48,522 nt of DNA from an uncultured Clostridia bacterium (GCA_934772445.1 CAKVMJ010000007.1:1-48522); one strand, 5' to 3'. Positions 1 to 8,982 are shown, counted from the stretch's first letter. The notes: generated by a model not told the origin, from the sequence alone. Translations and numbers: made by a program.

Positions 1-309
1 ATAAATAATTTACCAATCAGGGAGCAAATAAATTTCATAGCCAATCCATTTGCAAGACAATTATAACATAATTTTTTTAATATGTCCATATCCGTTGCAA
101 TCAAATTTAACTAGCAAAGTTTTAGATATTTTTAGGCAATTTTAGATAGTTTTAAATAGCCAAAGTATTGCTCAAAAATGGCCGTAGGTGTCAATAGGTG
201 TCAACTTTTTTGAAAGGTTAACACCTAAACAATTTTTACATCTAAAAAAAACTAGTAAAATCAAGGGCTTTAAGACATAGGGTTATAGTTTTTCAAAAAT
301 ATTTTTAAG
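1..309. mobile_element. Probable end of an integrated element (gene-free)
   Basis: No gene is visible here. The stretch ends exactly where a tRNA-Thr 3' fragment begins at 310, and it carries short direct and inverted repeats at 186-227. When an element integrates into a tRNA gene, the far junction keeps only the tRNA 3' part and its native terminator, so the element would lie to the left of 310 and beyond the window. This is inference from geometry; no integrase is in the window. Confidence 0.4.
186..227. repeat. Direct and inverted AGGTGTCAA repeats beside the tRNA fragment
   Basis: AGGTGTCAA occurs at 186-194 and 196-204, and the near-inverted GTTAACACCTA occurs at 217-227 (10 of 11 positions complementary to 195-205). 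Short repeats close to a tRNA junction are typical of arm-type sites for tyrosine recombinases or excisionase. The role is inferred. Confidence 0.4.
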
Positions 310-354
310 TTGGTAAGGTGGGGGTCACGGGTCCGATTCCCGTCACCAGCTCCA
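310..354 (+). pseudogene. 3' fragment of tRNA-Thr(GGT), probable attachment site
   Basis: The fragment runs from the anticodon loop to CCA. Anticodon loop TTGGTAA is at 310-316 with anticodon GGT at 312-314. It is followed by the anticodon-stem 3' strand GGTGG, variable loop GGGTC, T stem ACGGG/CCCGT closing loop TCCGATT, acceptor 3' strand CACCAGC, discriminator T and encoded CCA at 352-354. The acceptor strand and U discriminator match tRNA-Thr of Clostridia. The 5' half is absent: the bases before 310 cannot form the anticodon stem. A break exactly at the anticodon loop is the classic junction left by site-specific integration into a tRNA gene. Confidence 0.85.
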
Positions 355-364
355 TTATTAAAAA

Positions 365-406
365 CCCTTGAAACCTAAGTTATATAGGCACTTTCAAGGG
401 CTTTTT
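365..406 (+). terminator. Rho-independent terminator of the former tRNA gene
   Basis: Stem CCCTTGAAA (365-373) pairs with TTTCAAGGG (392-400), with an extra CCT/AGG pair inside, followed by CTTTTT. It lies 10 bases after the encoded CCA, as expected for the native tRNA terminator. Confidence 0.8.
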
Positions 407-448
407 GTTTTGCTAAAATTTTCTTGAAATTTTACTTAAAAATCAAAA

Positions 449-470
449 TGCACCTACAATGTACCTACAA
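449..470. repeat. Tandem 11-bp repeat TG(C/T)ACCTACAA
   Basis: Two adjacent 11-bp copies, 449-459 and 460-470, differ at one base. A related CGCACCTA lies near 551. They may be protein-binding sites linked to the nearby attachment site, but nothing proves this. Confidence 0.35.
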
Positions 471-507
471 ATTTTGGCAATTCTTCAAAATTTAATCAAA
501 AAAAAAT

Positions 508-545
508 GACCGGCCTTTGAATTTTCAAAAGTCGGTCTAATTCTT
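508..545 (+). terminator. Hairpin, possible terminator
   Basis: GACCGGC (508-514) pairs with GTCGGTC (531-537), and CTTTG-like arms extend it inward. An A tract precedes it and a T-rich tail follows, so it could work in either direction. No intact gene ends beside it; on the minus strand it lies downstream of the gene remnant at 641-873. Confidence 0.4.
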
Positions 546-640
546 TCTACACGCACCTAAAACTGTCCCCGTAAGTACATGTAGATACATGAAAATAAGA
601 TAGTTCATCCTTGCATATAATCAGCATTTATAACATTTTG

Positions 641-873
641 CTAAATATCTTTTAATAACTCACCGTTTATATTCGCCTCATTTTTAAAATCTTCTTTTGT
701 GGCATATTCTTGTTGCATTGATGATGAACACAAAACGATATTTTTGTTGGTTCTCAAAAACTTCATATTCAATATTGTTGTAGGTAAAAATTCTATTACA
801 TTTCCTTTCATTGCTTTAAATGGTTCATCGTAACATATTATAGCACTCTTTTACTTGTATTTGTAACAATCAT
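641..873 (-). pseudogene. Frameshifted remnant of a small unknown gene
   Basis: On the minus strand an ATG at 873-871 opens a frame reading MIVTNTSKR that stops at 838. From 847, in a different frame, a 68-codon open stretch runs to a TAG at 641-643. It reads SAIICYDEPFKAMKG and continues with ordinary amino-acid composition. Joining the two at about 848 gives one continuous small protein of about 77 residues, so a single frameshift is the simplest explanation. No ribosome binding site precedes the ATG and I do not recognise the family. The position beside an integration scar fits accessory DNA decaying after transfer. Confidence 0.4.
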
Positions 874-1070
874 TTTAATGATATTTAATAGTGAGATATA
901 TAATTTGATTTATTGATTATGTCGGTTGTTGGTTTTTGTTAGAGGTTGAGAACCTTGAGAGAGTGTGAAAATGTAATGATATAGTGTCGAAAATTGTCGA
1001 ATATTGTCAAATATGTAAAATGTTGTAAAAAATAAAATAATTAAGATTTTATTTTTTTATTGTAAAAAAG

Positions 1071-1098
1071 TTGACTTAACATTACAAATCGGTATAAT
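1071..1098 (+). promoter_or_regulatory. Sigma-A promoter of the lipoprotein gene
   Basis: TTGACT at 1071-1076, 16-base spacer, TATAAT at 1093-1098. A strong Shine-Dalgarno AAAGGAGGA (1112-1120) follows, 5 bases before the ATG at 1126. Confidence 0.75.
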
Positions 1099-1125
1099 AG
1101 GAGATAGGATGAAAGGAGGAAAAAT

Positions 1126-1908
1126 ATGAAAAAAACTAAAACAAAAAACATTTTTGCCATGATGATAACTATGTTTATGATGCTAGTTTGTTCAGTATTG
1201 TTTACTGCTTGTGGGGTGGACAACTCTAAACAGCCTACAACTACAGAAGTAAGTAGTTATACTGAGTTAAAAGTTGCTTTGGATAGCGAATGCGATATCA
1301 TAAAATTAACCAAAGATATTGATATCAAAACTGCAGGCATGGAAAAAACAGATAGGCTTAACTTTAAGAGAAAGGTTACACTTGACCTAAATGGAAAGAC
1401 TATTACTAACTCTACAGACATTTGGTCTACCGAAGATGAAATCTATTGCATGTTTGATGTAACAGGCAATGGAGATTTAACTATTACTGGTAATGGTAAA
1501 ATTCTTGCAAAAGAAAACGATGCTTGGGTATTTAGAGTTCGTCAAGGCGCAAAAGTTACCATTGAGAACGGCGAGTTTGCTGGTAACAACACTTTAGCAT
1601 ACGTTAATAAAGGCAAAATAACAATCAATGGGGGTAAATTCTATCTTCAACAAGCTGCATATGAGGATTTTGACCCAGAAACAGGAATGCCTGGATATGG
1701 ATTTATGTTTAACTGCGAAGATACAAACTATGGCGATGGCTCTGCAAAGATTGAAGTAAAAGGTGGACAATTCATTAACTTTAACCCTGCAAAGACAATT
1801 TCTGAACAGAATGGTGGAAACTATGTTGCTGAAGGTTATAAATCAGTAAAAACACAAACTAAGGTTAATAATAAAACCGTTTACACATTTACTGTTACCG
1901 CTGCTTAG
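1126..1908 (+). CDS. Small exported lipoprotein, beta-helix-like
   Basis: 260 residues. The N-terminus is a lipoprotein signal peptide: lysine-rich start, hydrophobic stretch at about 12-27, and lipobox LFTAC with the lipidated Cys near residue 29. The mature protein should be anchored on the outer face of the membrane. From about residue 45 it has short strand-turn repeats rich in Gly, Asn and Ile (motifs such as LDLNGKTI, LTITGNGKI, VTIENGEF, ITINGGKF), typical of right-handed parallel beta-helix proteins. The C-terminal 40 residues look different. It has its own promoter, Shine-Dalgarno and terminator, so it is monocistronic. No catalytic motif of a pectate lyase is visible and the substrate is unknown. 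A similar helix region occurs in the large lipoprotein at 9314-14770. Confidence 0.85.
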   Translation: MKKTKTKNIFAMMITMFMMLVCSVLFTACGVDNSKQPTTTEVSSYTELKVALDSECDIIKLTKDIDIKTAGMEKTDRLNFKRKVTLDLNGKTITNSTDIWSTEDEIYCMFDVTGNGDLTITGNGKILAKENDAWVFRVRQGAKVTIENGEFAGNNTLAYVNKGKITINGGKFYLQQAAYEDFDPETGMPGYGFMFNCEDTNYGDGSAKIEVKGGQFINFNPAKTISEQNGGNYVAEGYKSVKTQTKVNNKTVYTFTVTAA

Positions 1909-2262
1909 TTTTAATAAATTATTAAATTAGACAAAAATTTAAAGAATAGTATTTCTATTAATCCGGATTAAAACTTGCTGGAGTGCTAATTGTTTAGCAT
2001 ATAGATTTTGAGAATTAAAAAATAAGAAAAGAACCTGACTAAATTGTTAGGTTCTTTTTTTGTGTTTTATAATCTTAAAATTAAAATCAACAAATTTTTA
2101 TTATTAATTTTTATGTTATCTTAAAAATAATTAAAGAATATCGTTAAAATTTATGTTTTAAAGCGAGGGAGTTGGTCTAGATTATACATTTTGTAAGCCC
2201 GGCTCAAAATGTTAGAAATAAATTCATTATTTGAAGCGGTGTATTTTTTTCTATCGTTCGCA
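1909..2262. other. Gene-free stretch between lipoprotein and CRISPR array
   Basis: Besides the terminator at 2031, this holds a perfect 14-bp palindrome TTAATCCGGATTAA (1958-1971). It also holds a G+C-rich hairpin at 2187-2211 (CATTTTG and AGCC pairing with GGCT and CAAAATG) without a U tract. On the minus strand the latter lies just beyond the leader-distal end of the array and could shape the end of the pre-crRNA. No gene is seen. Confidence 0.5.
2031..2061 (+). terminator. Terminator of the lipoprotein gene
   Basis: Nine-pair stem GAACCTGAC (2031-2039) with GTTAGGTTC (2046-2054), loop TAAATT, then seven T. Confidence 0.85.
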
Positions 2263-2694
2263 AATTTAGTTATATATAGAATAACATAACACTCAAACAG
2301 AACAATCTACAACCGCACTTGTAAATGTGTTTTAGTTATATATAGAATAACATAACACTCAAACAAAGAGCAAAGCAAAAATGAAGAATTGTTTGTTTTA
2401 GTTATATATAGAATAACATAACACTCAAACCAATGACTTCTACCCTTTTTCTAAACTCATGTTTTAGTTATATATAGAATAACATAACACTCAAACTAAA
2501 TGAAAACAAGTTTAGTGATATGCTAAGTTTTAGTTATATATAGAATAACATAACACTCAAACGGTTACTTAGATTTTGAGTTTGTCGATTACGTTTTAGT
2601 TATATATAGAATAACATAACACTCAAACAACAATAGGCTCTTCAACTTCCTTGCTACTGTTTTAGTTATATATAGAATAACATAACACTCAAAC
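2263..2694 (-). CRISPR. Type II-A CRISPR array, 7 repeats and 6 spacers
   Basis: Repeats are 36 bp and spacers are all 30 bp. Repeats lie at 2263-2298, 2329-2364, 2395-2430, 2461-2496, 2527-2562, 2593-2628 and 2659-2694. In transcript (minus) orientation the repeat begins GTTTGAGTGTTATG and ends AACTAAAAC, the GTTT...AAAC form usual for type II-A. The copy at 2263 differs at its last two transcript bases, as expected for the oldest, leader-distal repeat. The leader is therefore on the right, next to csn2, and transcription runs leftward with the cas genes. The repeat pairs with the tracrRNA anti-repeat at 9011-9036. I saw no spacer match elsewhere in the window, but I did not search exhaustively. 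Confidence 0.98.
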
Positions 2695-2773
2695 CTCAAA
2701 TGTTAGAGTATTAACCTCAACCGATTTATTCTATATACATTTTTATTCTAAAACAATTTGATTATTTTTGCAA
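2695..2773 (-). promoter_or_regulatory. CRISPR leader with ATTTGAG anchor and promoter
   Basis: Read on the minus strand, ATTTGAG (2701-2695) abuts the first repeat exactly. This heptamer is the leader-anchoring sequence known to direct new spacers in type II-A arrays. Upstream, TTGCAA (2773-2768), 17 bases, TAGAAT (2750-2745) forms a plausible array promoter. A second overlapping candidate is TTGTTT (2756-2751), 17 bases, TAGAAT (2733-2728). Confidence 0.75.
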
Positions 2774-2860
2774 TAAAATAGATATATTAAATGTGATTTC
2801 TTATAAAGTTTACAACATAATCTCAGAAAACTAGACTCAAAAAAATTACATCTAAAATAA

Positions 2861-3523
2861 TCATATTTCACATAATTCTTTATCTATTACCACCTTCTTA
2901 TCTGCAAATAAATTGTTATCCAAATTGCAAACCAAAAAAACTTTTATTTCATTATACACACATTGTTTAAATAAAATTTTTATTTTCTTCTCAGATAAAT
3001 ATAATGTTGGATTAAACAAAATTAGCAATTTAGTATTTTTTAGTTTTCCTAAAATGTTTATGTAATCAAGCAACCTATCCAACAATGATTCACTTTCACG
3101 CACATCTATATCCATAAATTTAACTATTTCTGGAAACTGAATATCTTTGTTTGTTTCAATAGGAATATCCACATTATCGCTAATTTTATTTATAAACTTT
3201 GATAATATTTTATTTAATTTATCTAAATCTTCTGCAAAATCCAAATTTTCACATATTTGCAGAATTTTTTTCTGAACTAACGAGTTAATTTTTTTGCTAT
3301 TACACGAAAAAGAATAATAATCTGAAACAATTTCAGCATACTTACTTAAATCTAAATCCTTATCTTTATCATACAAAAAGCAAACTTGCTCATCTCCGTT
3401 TGCTTGCTTAATTAAGCCATTTGTAAGATTAAAAAACATCTCAGGATCTTCTAAAACTAACTGACATACATTATTTTTATCATAATCAAACTCTTGCTCT
3501 ATATTTTCAAGTTTCAACTTCAT
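2861..3523 (-). CDS. csn2: CRISPR adaptation protein Csn2
   Basis: 220 residues, the usual length of the short Csn2 subfamily. Csn2 forms a ring-shaped tetramer that slides onto double-stranded DNA ends and joins Cas1, Cas2 and Cas9 in selecting new spacers; it defines subtype II-A. The start MKLKLENIEQEFDY, the central acidic/lysine-rich helical region and the C-terminal strand segment LLILFNPTLYL fit the family, although Csn2 has no simple active-site motif. Its ATG overlaps the cas2 stop by four bases (ATGA at 3523-3520), so it is translationally coupled. It is the last cas gene before the leader. Identity rests partly on gene order. Confidence 0.88.
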   Translation of the reverse strand: MKLKLENIEQEFDYDKNNVCQLVLEDPEMFFNLTNGLIKQANGDEQVCFLYDKDKDLDLSKYAEIVSDYYSFSCNSKKINSLVQKKILQICENLDFAEDLDKLNKILSKFINKISDNVDIPIETNKDIQFPEIVKFMDIDVRESESLLDRLLDYINILGKLKNTKLLILFNPTLYLSEKKIKILFKQCVYNEIKVFLVCNLDNNLFADKKVVIDKELCEI

Positions 3524-3840
3524 AAAAACACCACCCTATCCATATTATCTACAACTTTTTCTTGTGAATTTCCAACCAAATATTCAATTGAAGCGAATTG
3601 TTTTTCTGTTATTTCAAGTACTTGCACCAACCCCTTTGGAGGAATATGCTTTTTTAATTGAGTTCTTAAAACTTTGGTTGAGTTATTATTTAAAACTAAT
3701 TTACTATAAACGCTTTCTTGCATCATAATAAATCCATTTTTTATTAAATATTTTCTAAACACTCTATATTCTCGCATATCTTTGCCTGTTAAAGTAGGCA
3801 AATCGAAAAATACCATTAATCGCATAAATCTAACCTTCAT
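3520..3840 (-). CDS. cas2: CRISPR-associated endonuclease-like Cas2
   Basis: 106 residues. Cas2 dimers bridge two Cas1 dimers to make the spacer-integration complex. The N-terminal strand RLMVFFDLPT carries the conserved aspartate (FFD) of the ferredoxin-like fold, followed by YRVFRKYLIKNGF and QESVY, as in type II-A Cas2 proteins. It overlaps the end of cas1 by 11 bases and the start of csn2 by four, so the three adaptation genes are tightly coupled in one transcript. Length is normal and no defect is visible. Confidence 0.95.
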   Translation of the reverse strand: MKVRFMRLMVFFDLPTLTGKDMREYRVFRKYLIKNGFIMMQESVYSKLVLNNNSTKVLRTQLKKHIPPKGLVQVLEITEKQFASIEYLVGNSQEKVVDNMDRVVFL

Positions 3841-4696
3841 AAAAACACACTTTATTTATATCTTTACTTTCAATGGCTTCAAACATACAAGCTGAATAAA
3901 TTGAAATAGCATCTTCAAATGCATATTTTTTCTTTTTTATCTGTATGTTTTTATTGAAAATATCTAAGATTGACATCTTATAATTCTTAAACTGTTCATC
4001 AGTAAAATTAATCACCATTTCATCTATTAAAGTTCTAAATGGTTCCATTAAATCGCAAGACAAATTAAAAGCATTAAAATCATTTTTATGCCAAATACCT
4101 AATTGAGTTAAATATCCTCTAGCAGTTATTTCTCTATTAAAACACGAAAGCAAAATACTATATCCATAATTTAATGCGGAATTTATTTTATCTTCCTCAC
4201 GCCTTTCAAAATCTTTTCCAAATAATGCATTGAAATATACCTTTGCGGAGTGTCCTTCCCTATTTGTTAAATCTCCATTTTCCACATTTTCTGCATAATC
4301 TTTTAGCATATTTGCTTGTTCTTGCTTTTTTATCTTTTCCAAAATCTTTGCTTGATTTAAAATCTTTTCTCTTATAATTTCTAGCCATAGTTTAGATAAA
4401 AACCTTTTATCCCAATTAATTTGCAATGAGATTCTTTTAGATGAGATATAATTATTACGATAAGGAATCAACTCGCTTTCAGGGCTATGCTTTTCATCAC
4501 AAAATATTATCTTTACATTATTTTTAACAAGCTCGCTTAATAGACAGGCGGTCAAAGAGACCGCCGTTGATTCTATTATTAAGCAAGATATTTCTTTTAT
4601 AAATATTTTCTTTTCATCTTCTGCTCTTCTAACTAAATAATTACCAGAGAGATCAAGTTTGCATCTATTTTTTATTACAACCGTTCTAAAACTCAC
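3830..4696 (-). CDS. cas1: CRISPR integrase Cas1
   Basis: 288 residues. Cas1 is the metal-dependent integrase that inserts protospacers at the leader-repeat junction. The three catalytic positions are visible: Glu147 in NREGHSAK, His203 in GIWHKND and Asp215 in SCDLMEPFR. The type II-A family motif FNAFNLSCDLMEPFR is near identical to that of streptococcal and other Firmicutes Cas1. The N-terminal beta domain spans about 1-75 and the helical domain the rest. The start overlaps the cas9 stop by four bases (ATGA), so cas9, cas1, cas2 and csn2 form one coupled operon. Confidence 0.96.
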   Translation of the reverse strand: MSFRTVVIKNRCKLDLSGNYLVRRAEDEKKIFIKEISCLIIESTAVSLTACLLSELVKNNVKIIFCDEKHSPESELIPYRNNYISSKRISLQINWDKRFLSKLWLEIIREKILNQAKILEKIKKQEQANMLKDYAENVENGDLTNREGHSAKVYFNALFGKDFERREEDKINSALNYGYSILLSCFNREITARGYLTQLGIWHKNDFNAFNLSCDLMEPFRTLIDEMVINFTDEQFKNYKMSILDIFNKNIQIKKKKYAFEDAISIYSACMFEAIESKDINKVCFYEG

Positions 4697-7600
4697 CTAA
4701 CATTCTCCAAATCTTCTTCATAGATTATATACCCTAATGCATTGCGTTTTACTAATTTATATCCCTTACCCGTTATATTTTTATCTATTCTAGTGATTCC
4801 CGCATATTTTCCCCCGCCGAGAATTGTTAAATCACAAACCACTTTAGCACATCTAGCAAATTCAGAAATCAAACCAGATAAAAACAAACTTTGATTTACT
4901 ATATCTAAACTTAAAAACCTTTCTCTTTCATTAGGCAAAAAATCGGCAACATCTTTTAAAGGGGATAATTCAAATATTTTCCTGCCAAGATAGTTTGTTA
5001 TATTATCATATAACTTAACATTTTCTTCTCGTGTTAGAGCTAACTCTTTACAATTCTCATTTTTAGCTGGACTAACAACTATCTTATCTTCTTCTGTTTT
5101 AAGTTTCGCTTTCGCTTTATTTAATCCTGTAAATTTAGTTAAAATCTTAACATAATTTTGAGTTTCGAAATCAGTATGCCATTCATTCATATTGCTTAGA
5201 GATAATAAGCCTGAACCAGTAACTCCTGAAATTAAAAATCTTCCTTTTCCGATTTTGATTTCCGAATACAATGGTAATCTATCTTTTAAAACAACTGCAT
5301 TTTTCAATCTTAACTCATCTCTTAAGTAATCTTCCAAAGTTAAAAGTTTTAACTTAATTCTAGCATATGCATAAGTGGTCATTCTTTCAATTTTTACAAC
5401 TTCCTTACCAACTTTACCTGATCTTACTAGCATAAAATATGCTGTAGATTGACTACCAAATCCACCATAACGCTCAATATTTGCAAGCAATCCTTTTCCT
5501 TTCAAATTAACCTTTGCTGCAGTACTTGGGTCGTTATGCTCACTTTTATGTATTCTTTCATCATAAAACTTATCGTTTTCATTCATTTCAGTTTTCTTAT
5601 AAACTAAAATATCGTTTTGCTTGCAATTATCAGATATTCTACATATATCTTTATACCCCTGCCAAACACATTCTTTTGTATTGTAGTCGTACACAAACTT
5701 ATTAAATATCTTTAGTGGATTTTCCGTTTCTTTCTTTTCTGCTTTTTCGCTTACTTCTTCAGAAATTGGTTTTATGTCTTCGCCTTTTTCGGCTTTCTTT
5801 CTAAAATAATTTACTGGATTATCTGTAAACTTTGCACGAGTTACATTTCCAACCACGATATTTAAGTAAGCATCTATTGCGTGATGAAAATCATTTACAT
5901 CTCTACATTTTGGAATATTATGCCAATGCCTAAATTCGCTAACAACTTCGGCTTTAGAGAATACAATATCTCTCTCATTTTGTACAAATCCACGCAAAAT
6001 ATCTATTAATCCCTTAACCATTTGGCTTGTTTCCACTAATTGTCTATTAATAAATCCAGCCCTATCCTCAGGAGTTAACTTATCTTTTCGCATAAGTTTA
6101 TCATATTTCACTTGCGAAATCATTCCTTGTTTTAGCCAAGATTTCCATAATGAATCACAACGATTCACCCATTCAGATGGAATTGGATATGTATCACTTT
6201 TCGCCTTGTTATATTCTTGTTTAACAAGTACTTTATTATTAATCGAATCATCTTTTATAAAGCATCTTGGAATAATATGATCTATATCGCAACCAGATAA
6301 ATCTTCAGCTATTAGAGGATCTCCCGAATATGCACATTTACCATTTTGCAAGTAATATAAATATAGTTTTTCTTCTCTTAAGTCGGCCTCAGATTTTGAA
6401 TTTAATCCGTTAACTAATTCATCATAATTCTTTGATAATTTTTGAATTTCAGATTTATTATCTTTATATGCTTTTTGCAACTTGCTAAGCCTGCTAAGTT
6501 TTCTGCCCTGTTCACCCTTTACTTCATCGCTTCTAGTGGTTTCAACAAAAATTTTTGCAGGATACTCACCCAAATGTTTTTTAAGTTCGTTGATAATCAA
6601 AATACTTTGCCATATTCCACGCTTAACGCTAGGCGAGCAATAGCTATTCTCAACAGCTTCATAACCAATTTCTTCGCCAAACTTTTTCTCTTCTTCTAAA
6701 ATTACATCTTTTATAGAGAACCTATCACTATGCAAAACTTGTTGCAGATTTTGATTGGTATGCCATAAAGCATCATTTATTCCTTTAAATACTTCTCCAG
6801 TTGTTTTATCTATAAAGCAAATATCATTTAATAATTTTTTAGATAAACTACCAAACCCAGCAAAGTTTAATGCTTTTATTTTCTTTAACTCATCTTGTGT
6901 TAGAATAGGAAACATTGCTTGTAATCTTTTTACAACTCGTTCTTTATCTTGTAGAATTGTATGCAACTTAATAATTTCTTCAGCCAAACTTAAATCTTTT
7001 ATTTTTTCACCCAATATATTCTCAAGAGTTATATATGAAGACATACTGGATTTGAATTCTTTATCTATTCCACCTATCTCAATCAAGTCTGGGTCTGTTC
7101 CAAAATTCCCAATTCTAGCCAATAGATTTTGAACATCTTTTATTTTAACTTTAGATTTTCTCAAAAATAATTCTTCAAAAATCTTTCTTTTCAAATTTAC
7201 ATCATTTTGGCTATCCGTTAAACTAACACCATTAATTGAAATTTTATTTAATTCATTCAAAACTTTAAATTTACTAAAAATAATAGAATTTTTAGGTAAC
7301 ACATCTTCATTTTTAAAATATGTGCATTTATTTGTCATTCTTAATATAAAATCACTTTCCGCTTGATCATAATCAACAATTTTGTCTAAATTCCAAGGAG
7401 TATATGGAAGTGAATTATTTTTTATTTTTGCCCAAGCATTTATACTATTATTTTTATTTGTTATTGGTCCAACATAATAAGGAACTCTAAACTTCATAAT
7501 TTTAATTATCTTTTCCTTATTTGTAAGCCCTGTTTCATCTTTTTCATCTAAGAATGGGAATTTACTTGCATTGGTATCCAAAATCTTTTCCAATTCTTTT

Positions 7601-8982
7601 TTAAGTAAACTATTAGGAATACTAGAATTAGTTTTATTTCTTAACTTTAATAAAAAATTTCCATCAGCTATTTTGTCTAGCAATGATTTCTTGGCGTTCT
7701 CAAAATCTTCATCAGTTTCTTCAGGCTCACTTTCTATTATGTTTTTTAAATATTTATGTAAAGAGTCTAAATCCTTTTTATATTTATGATAAATTTTTTT
7801 TGTTTCGCCATTTTCATTTTTAATTTCAAGACCTAATTGTAAATTTTTTCCGCCAATTACAAGCCTATCAGTATATAAAGAATAGTTTGTATCATTATCT
7901 TTAGGAGTATAAGACATTCTAAATATTTCATTAAATTTACTTTGATGATATTTTTTAATAAACGCCTTTAACTCTGCTAATTCTTCTCTATATTTTTCAT
8001 ATTGATTTAACTTAGCTTCACATACATAATTTTTATCGCCAAGCAAATTTTTCAAAACTATTGAATCATAAACATTTTTTATTCTTTCCAACATTAAAAC
8101 TTGGTCATCATCTAGGCCAGTTAACTTGAATAAACAAGCCTGAAACTTCTCAATATCACTAAGATCTACAGATGAGTCGCTTTTTTCTTCTTCTAATCCA
8201 AACAATTTATTAACATCTATTTTTCCGCTTATAAAAGATTCAACTATAATTTTATCTTTATTATCACTATCTTTTTTAGCTGGCTTACAATCTAGCAAAT
8301 TAAGTAATGCAAGTTTTTGATCTTTTTTATATTTATTATCCTTTAAAATCTTTAAAACATCTTCATCTGACACATCTGTTTTAAACGCGATTTCAAAGTT
8401 CTCCATTTGCTCGCTCAAATCTTTGATTGACTTTAATAGTGTACCGAATTTTGTATTCTCACCTTCACCACCACTTTCATAAAAATGACCACGATTTTTT
8501 ATTAAGTTATATACTGCTAAATATAAAAATCTAACATCTTTGGCTGGCTTTGTTAACAATTCATTTCTAAGTTTATAAATAGTTGGATAATCTTTAAAAT
8601 AATTTGCATCTGTATATTTATTTCCATCAACATCAAATCTAAAAACGCTATCTTTATTACCCTCAAGCCTAGCATCTTTATCATCTGTATAATACATACT
8701 GTTTTTTAGTCTAATAAAGAAATCTTTATCCACTTTTTCCACTTCTCGTGCAAAAATTTCTTGCAACCAAGATTGCATTAATTTCTTTCTTGCTCTTCCT
8801 CTTCTTGCACTTCGTTTTGCACGCCTATCAGCAGCAGTTTCAGCACTTTCAAATAATCTAACACCCCATAAATGCTTTTTCTTTAACTTTAAAATATTAA
8901 ACTTTGAATCTGTAACCGCCCAACCAACGCTATTCGTTCCGATATCTAAACCTAAAAAATACCCCATAATTTTTGTTGACAC
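4693..8982 (-). CDS. cas9: CRISPR effector nuclease Cas9 (type II-A)
   Basis: Dual-RNA-guided DNA endonuclease. From the GTG at 8982 it has 1429 residues. The ATG at 8967 (1424 residues, MGYFLGLDIGTNSVGW) looks more natural: AAGGAG at 8987-8982 then acts as its Shine-Dalgarno, though the 14-base spacing is long. Counted from the GTG, RuvC-I has Asp13. The arginine-rich bridge helix (RRAKRSARRGRARKK) is near 53-68. RuvC-II has Glu814 (FVETTR), HNH has His902 (DIDHIIPRCF), and RuvC-III has His1034 and Asp1037 (FHHAIDAYL). All catalytic residues are present, so it should be active. A REC motif FRVPYYVGPI is near 500. It is longer than SpCas9 (1368). The C-terminal PAM-interacting end reads LVKRNALGYIIYEEDL where many relatives have a QSITGLYE-like motif, so PAM preference may differ. 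The gene heads the cas operon. Confidence 0.97.
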   Translation of the reverse strand: MSTKIMGYFLGLDIGTNSVGWAVTDSKFNILKLKKKHLWGVRLFESAETAADRRAKRSARRGRARKKLMQSWLQEIFAREVEKVDKDFFIRLKNSMYYTDDKDARLEGNKDSVFRFDVDGNKYTDANYFKDYPTIYKLRNELLTKPAKDVRFLYLAVYNLIKNRGHFYESGGEGENTKFGTLLKSIKDLSEQMENFEIAFKTDVSDEDVLKILKDNKYKKDQKLALLNLLDCKPAKKDSDNKDKIIVESFISGKIDVNKLFGLEEEKSDSSVDLSDIEKFQACLFKLTGLDDDQVLMLERIKNVYDSIVLKNLLGDKNYVCEAKLNQYEKYREELAELKAFIKKYHQSKFNEIFRMSYTPKDNDTNYSLYTDRLVIGGKNLQLGLEIKNENGETKKIYHKYKKDLDSLHKYLKNIIESEPEETDEDFENAKKSLLDKIADGNFLLKLRNKTNSSIPNSLLKKELEKILDTNASKFPFLDEKDETGLTNKEKIIKIMKFRVPYYVGPITNKNNSINAWAKIKNNSLPYTPWNLDKIVDYDQAESDFILRMTNKCTYFKNEDVLPKNSIIFSKFKVLNELNKISINGVSLTDSQNDVNLKRKIFEELFLRKSKVKIKDVQNLLARIGNFGTDPDLIEIGGIDKEFKSSMSSYITLENILGEKIKDLSLAEEIIKLHTILQDKERVVKRLQAMFPILTQDELKKIKALNFAGFGSLSKKLLNDICFIDKTTGEVFKGINDALWHTNQNLQQVLHSDRFSIKDVILEEEKKFGEEIGYEAVENSYCSPSVKRGIWQSILIINELKKHLGEYPAKIFVETTRSDEVKGEQGRKLSRLSKLQKAYKDNKSEIQKLSKNYDELVNGLNSKSEADLREEKLYLYYLQNGKCAYSGDPLIAEDLSGCDIDHIIPRCFIKDDSINNKVLVKQEYNKAKSDTYPIPSEWVNRCDSLWKSWLKQGMISQVKYDKLMRKDKLTPEDRAGFINRQLVETSQMVKGLIDILRGFVQNERDIVFSKAEVVSEFRHWHNIPKCRDVNDFHHAIDAYLNIVVGNVTRAKFTDNPVNYFRKKAEKGEDIKPISEEVSEKAEKKETENPLKIFNKFVYDYNTKECVWQGYKDICRISDNCKQNDILVYKKTEMNENDKFYDERIHKSEHNDPSTAAKVNLKGKGLLANIERYGGFGSQSTAYFMLVRSGKVGKEVVKIERMTTYAYARIKLKLLTLEDYLRDELRLKNAVVLKDRLPLYSEIKIGKGRFLISGVTGSGLLSLSNMNEWHTDFETQNYVKILTKFTGLNKAKAKLKTEEDKIVVSPAKNENCKELALTREENVKLYDNITNYLGRKIFELSPLKDVADFLPNERERFLSLDIVNQSLFLSGLISEFARCAKVVCDLTILGGGKYAGITRIDKNITGKGYKLVKRNALGYIIYEEDLENVR

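Noticed and set aside
1041..1223. 60-residue minus-strand frame opposite the first lipoprotein gene
   Set aside because: It covers the promoter and signal-peptide region of the real gene and its hydrophobicity mirrors that signal peptide.
2745..2760. Possible degenerate repeat or second anti-repeat in the CRISPR leader
   Set aside because: Only a short TATAGAAT-like similarity to the repeat; not long enough and without the bulge or terminator of a tracrRNA.
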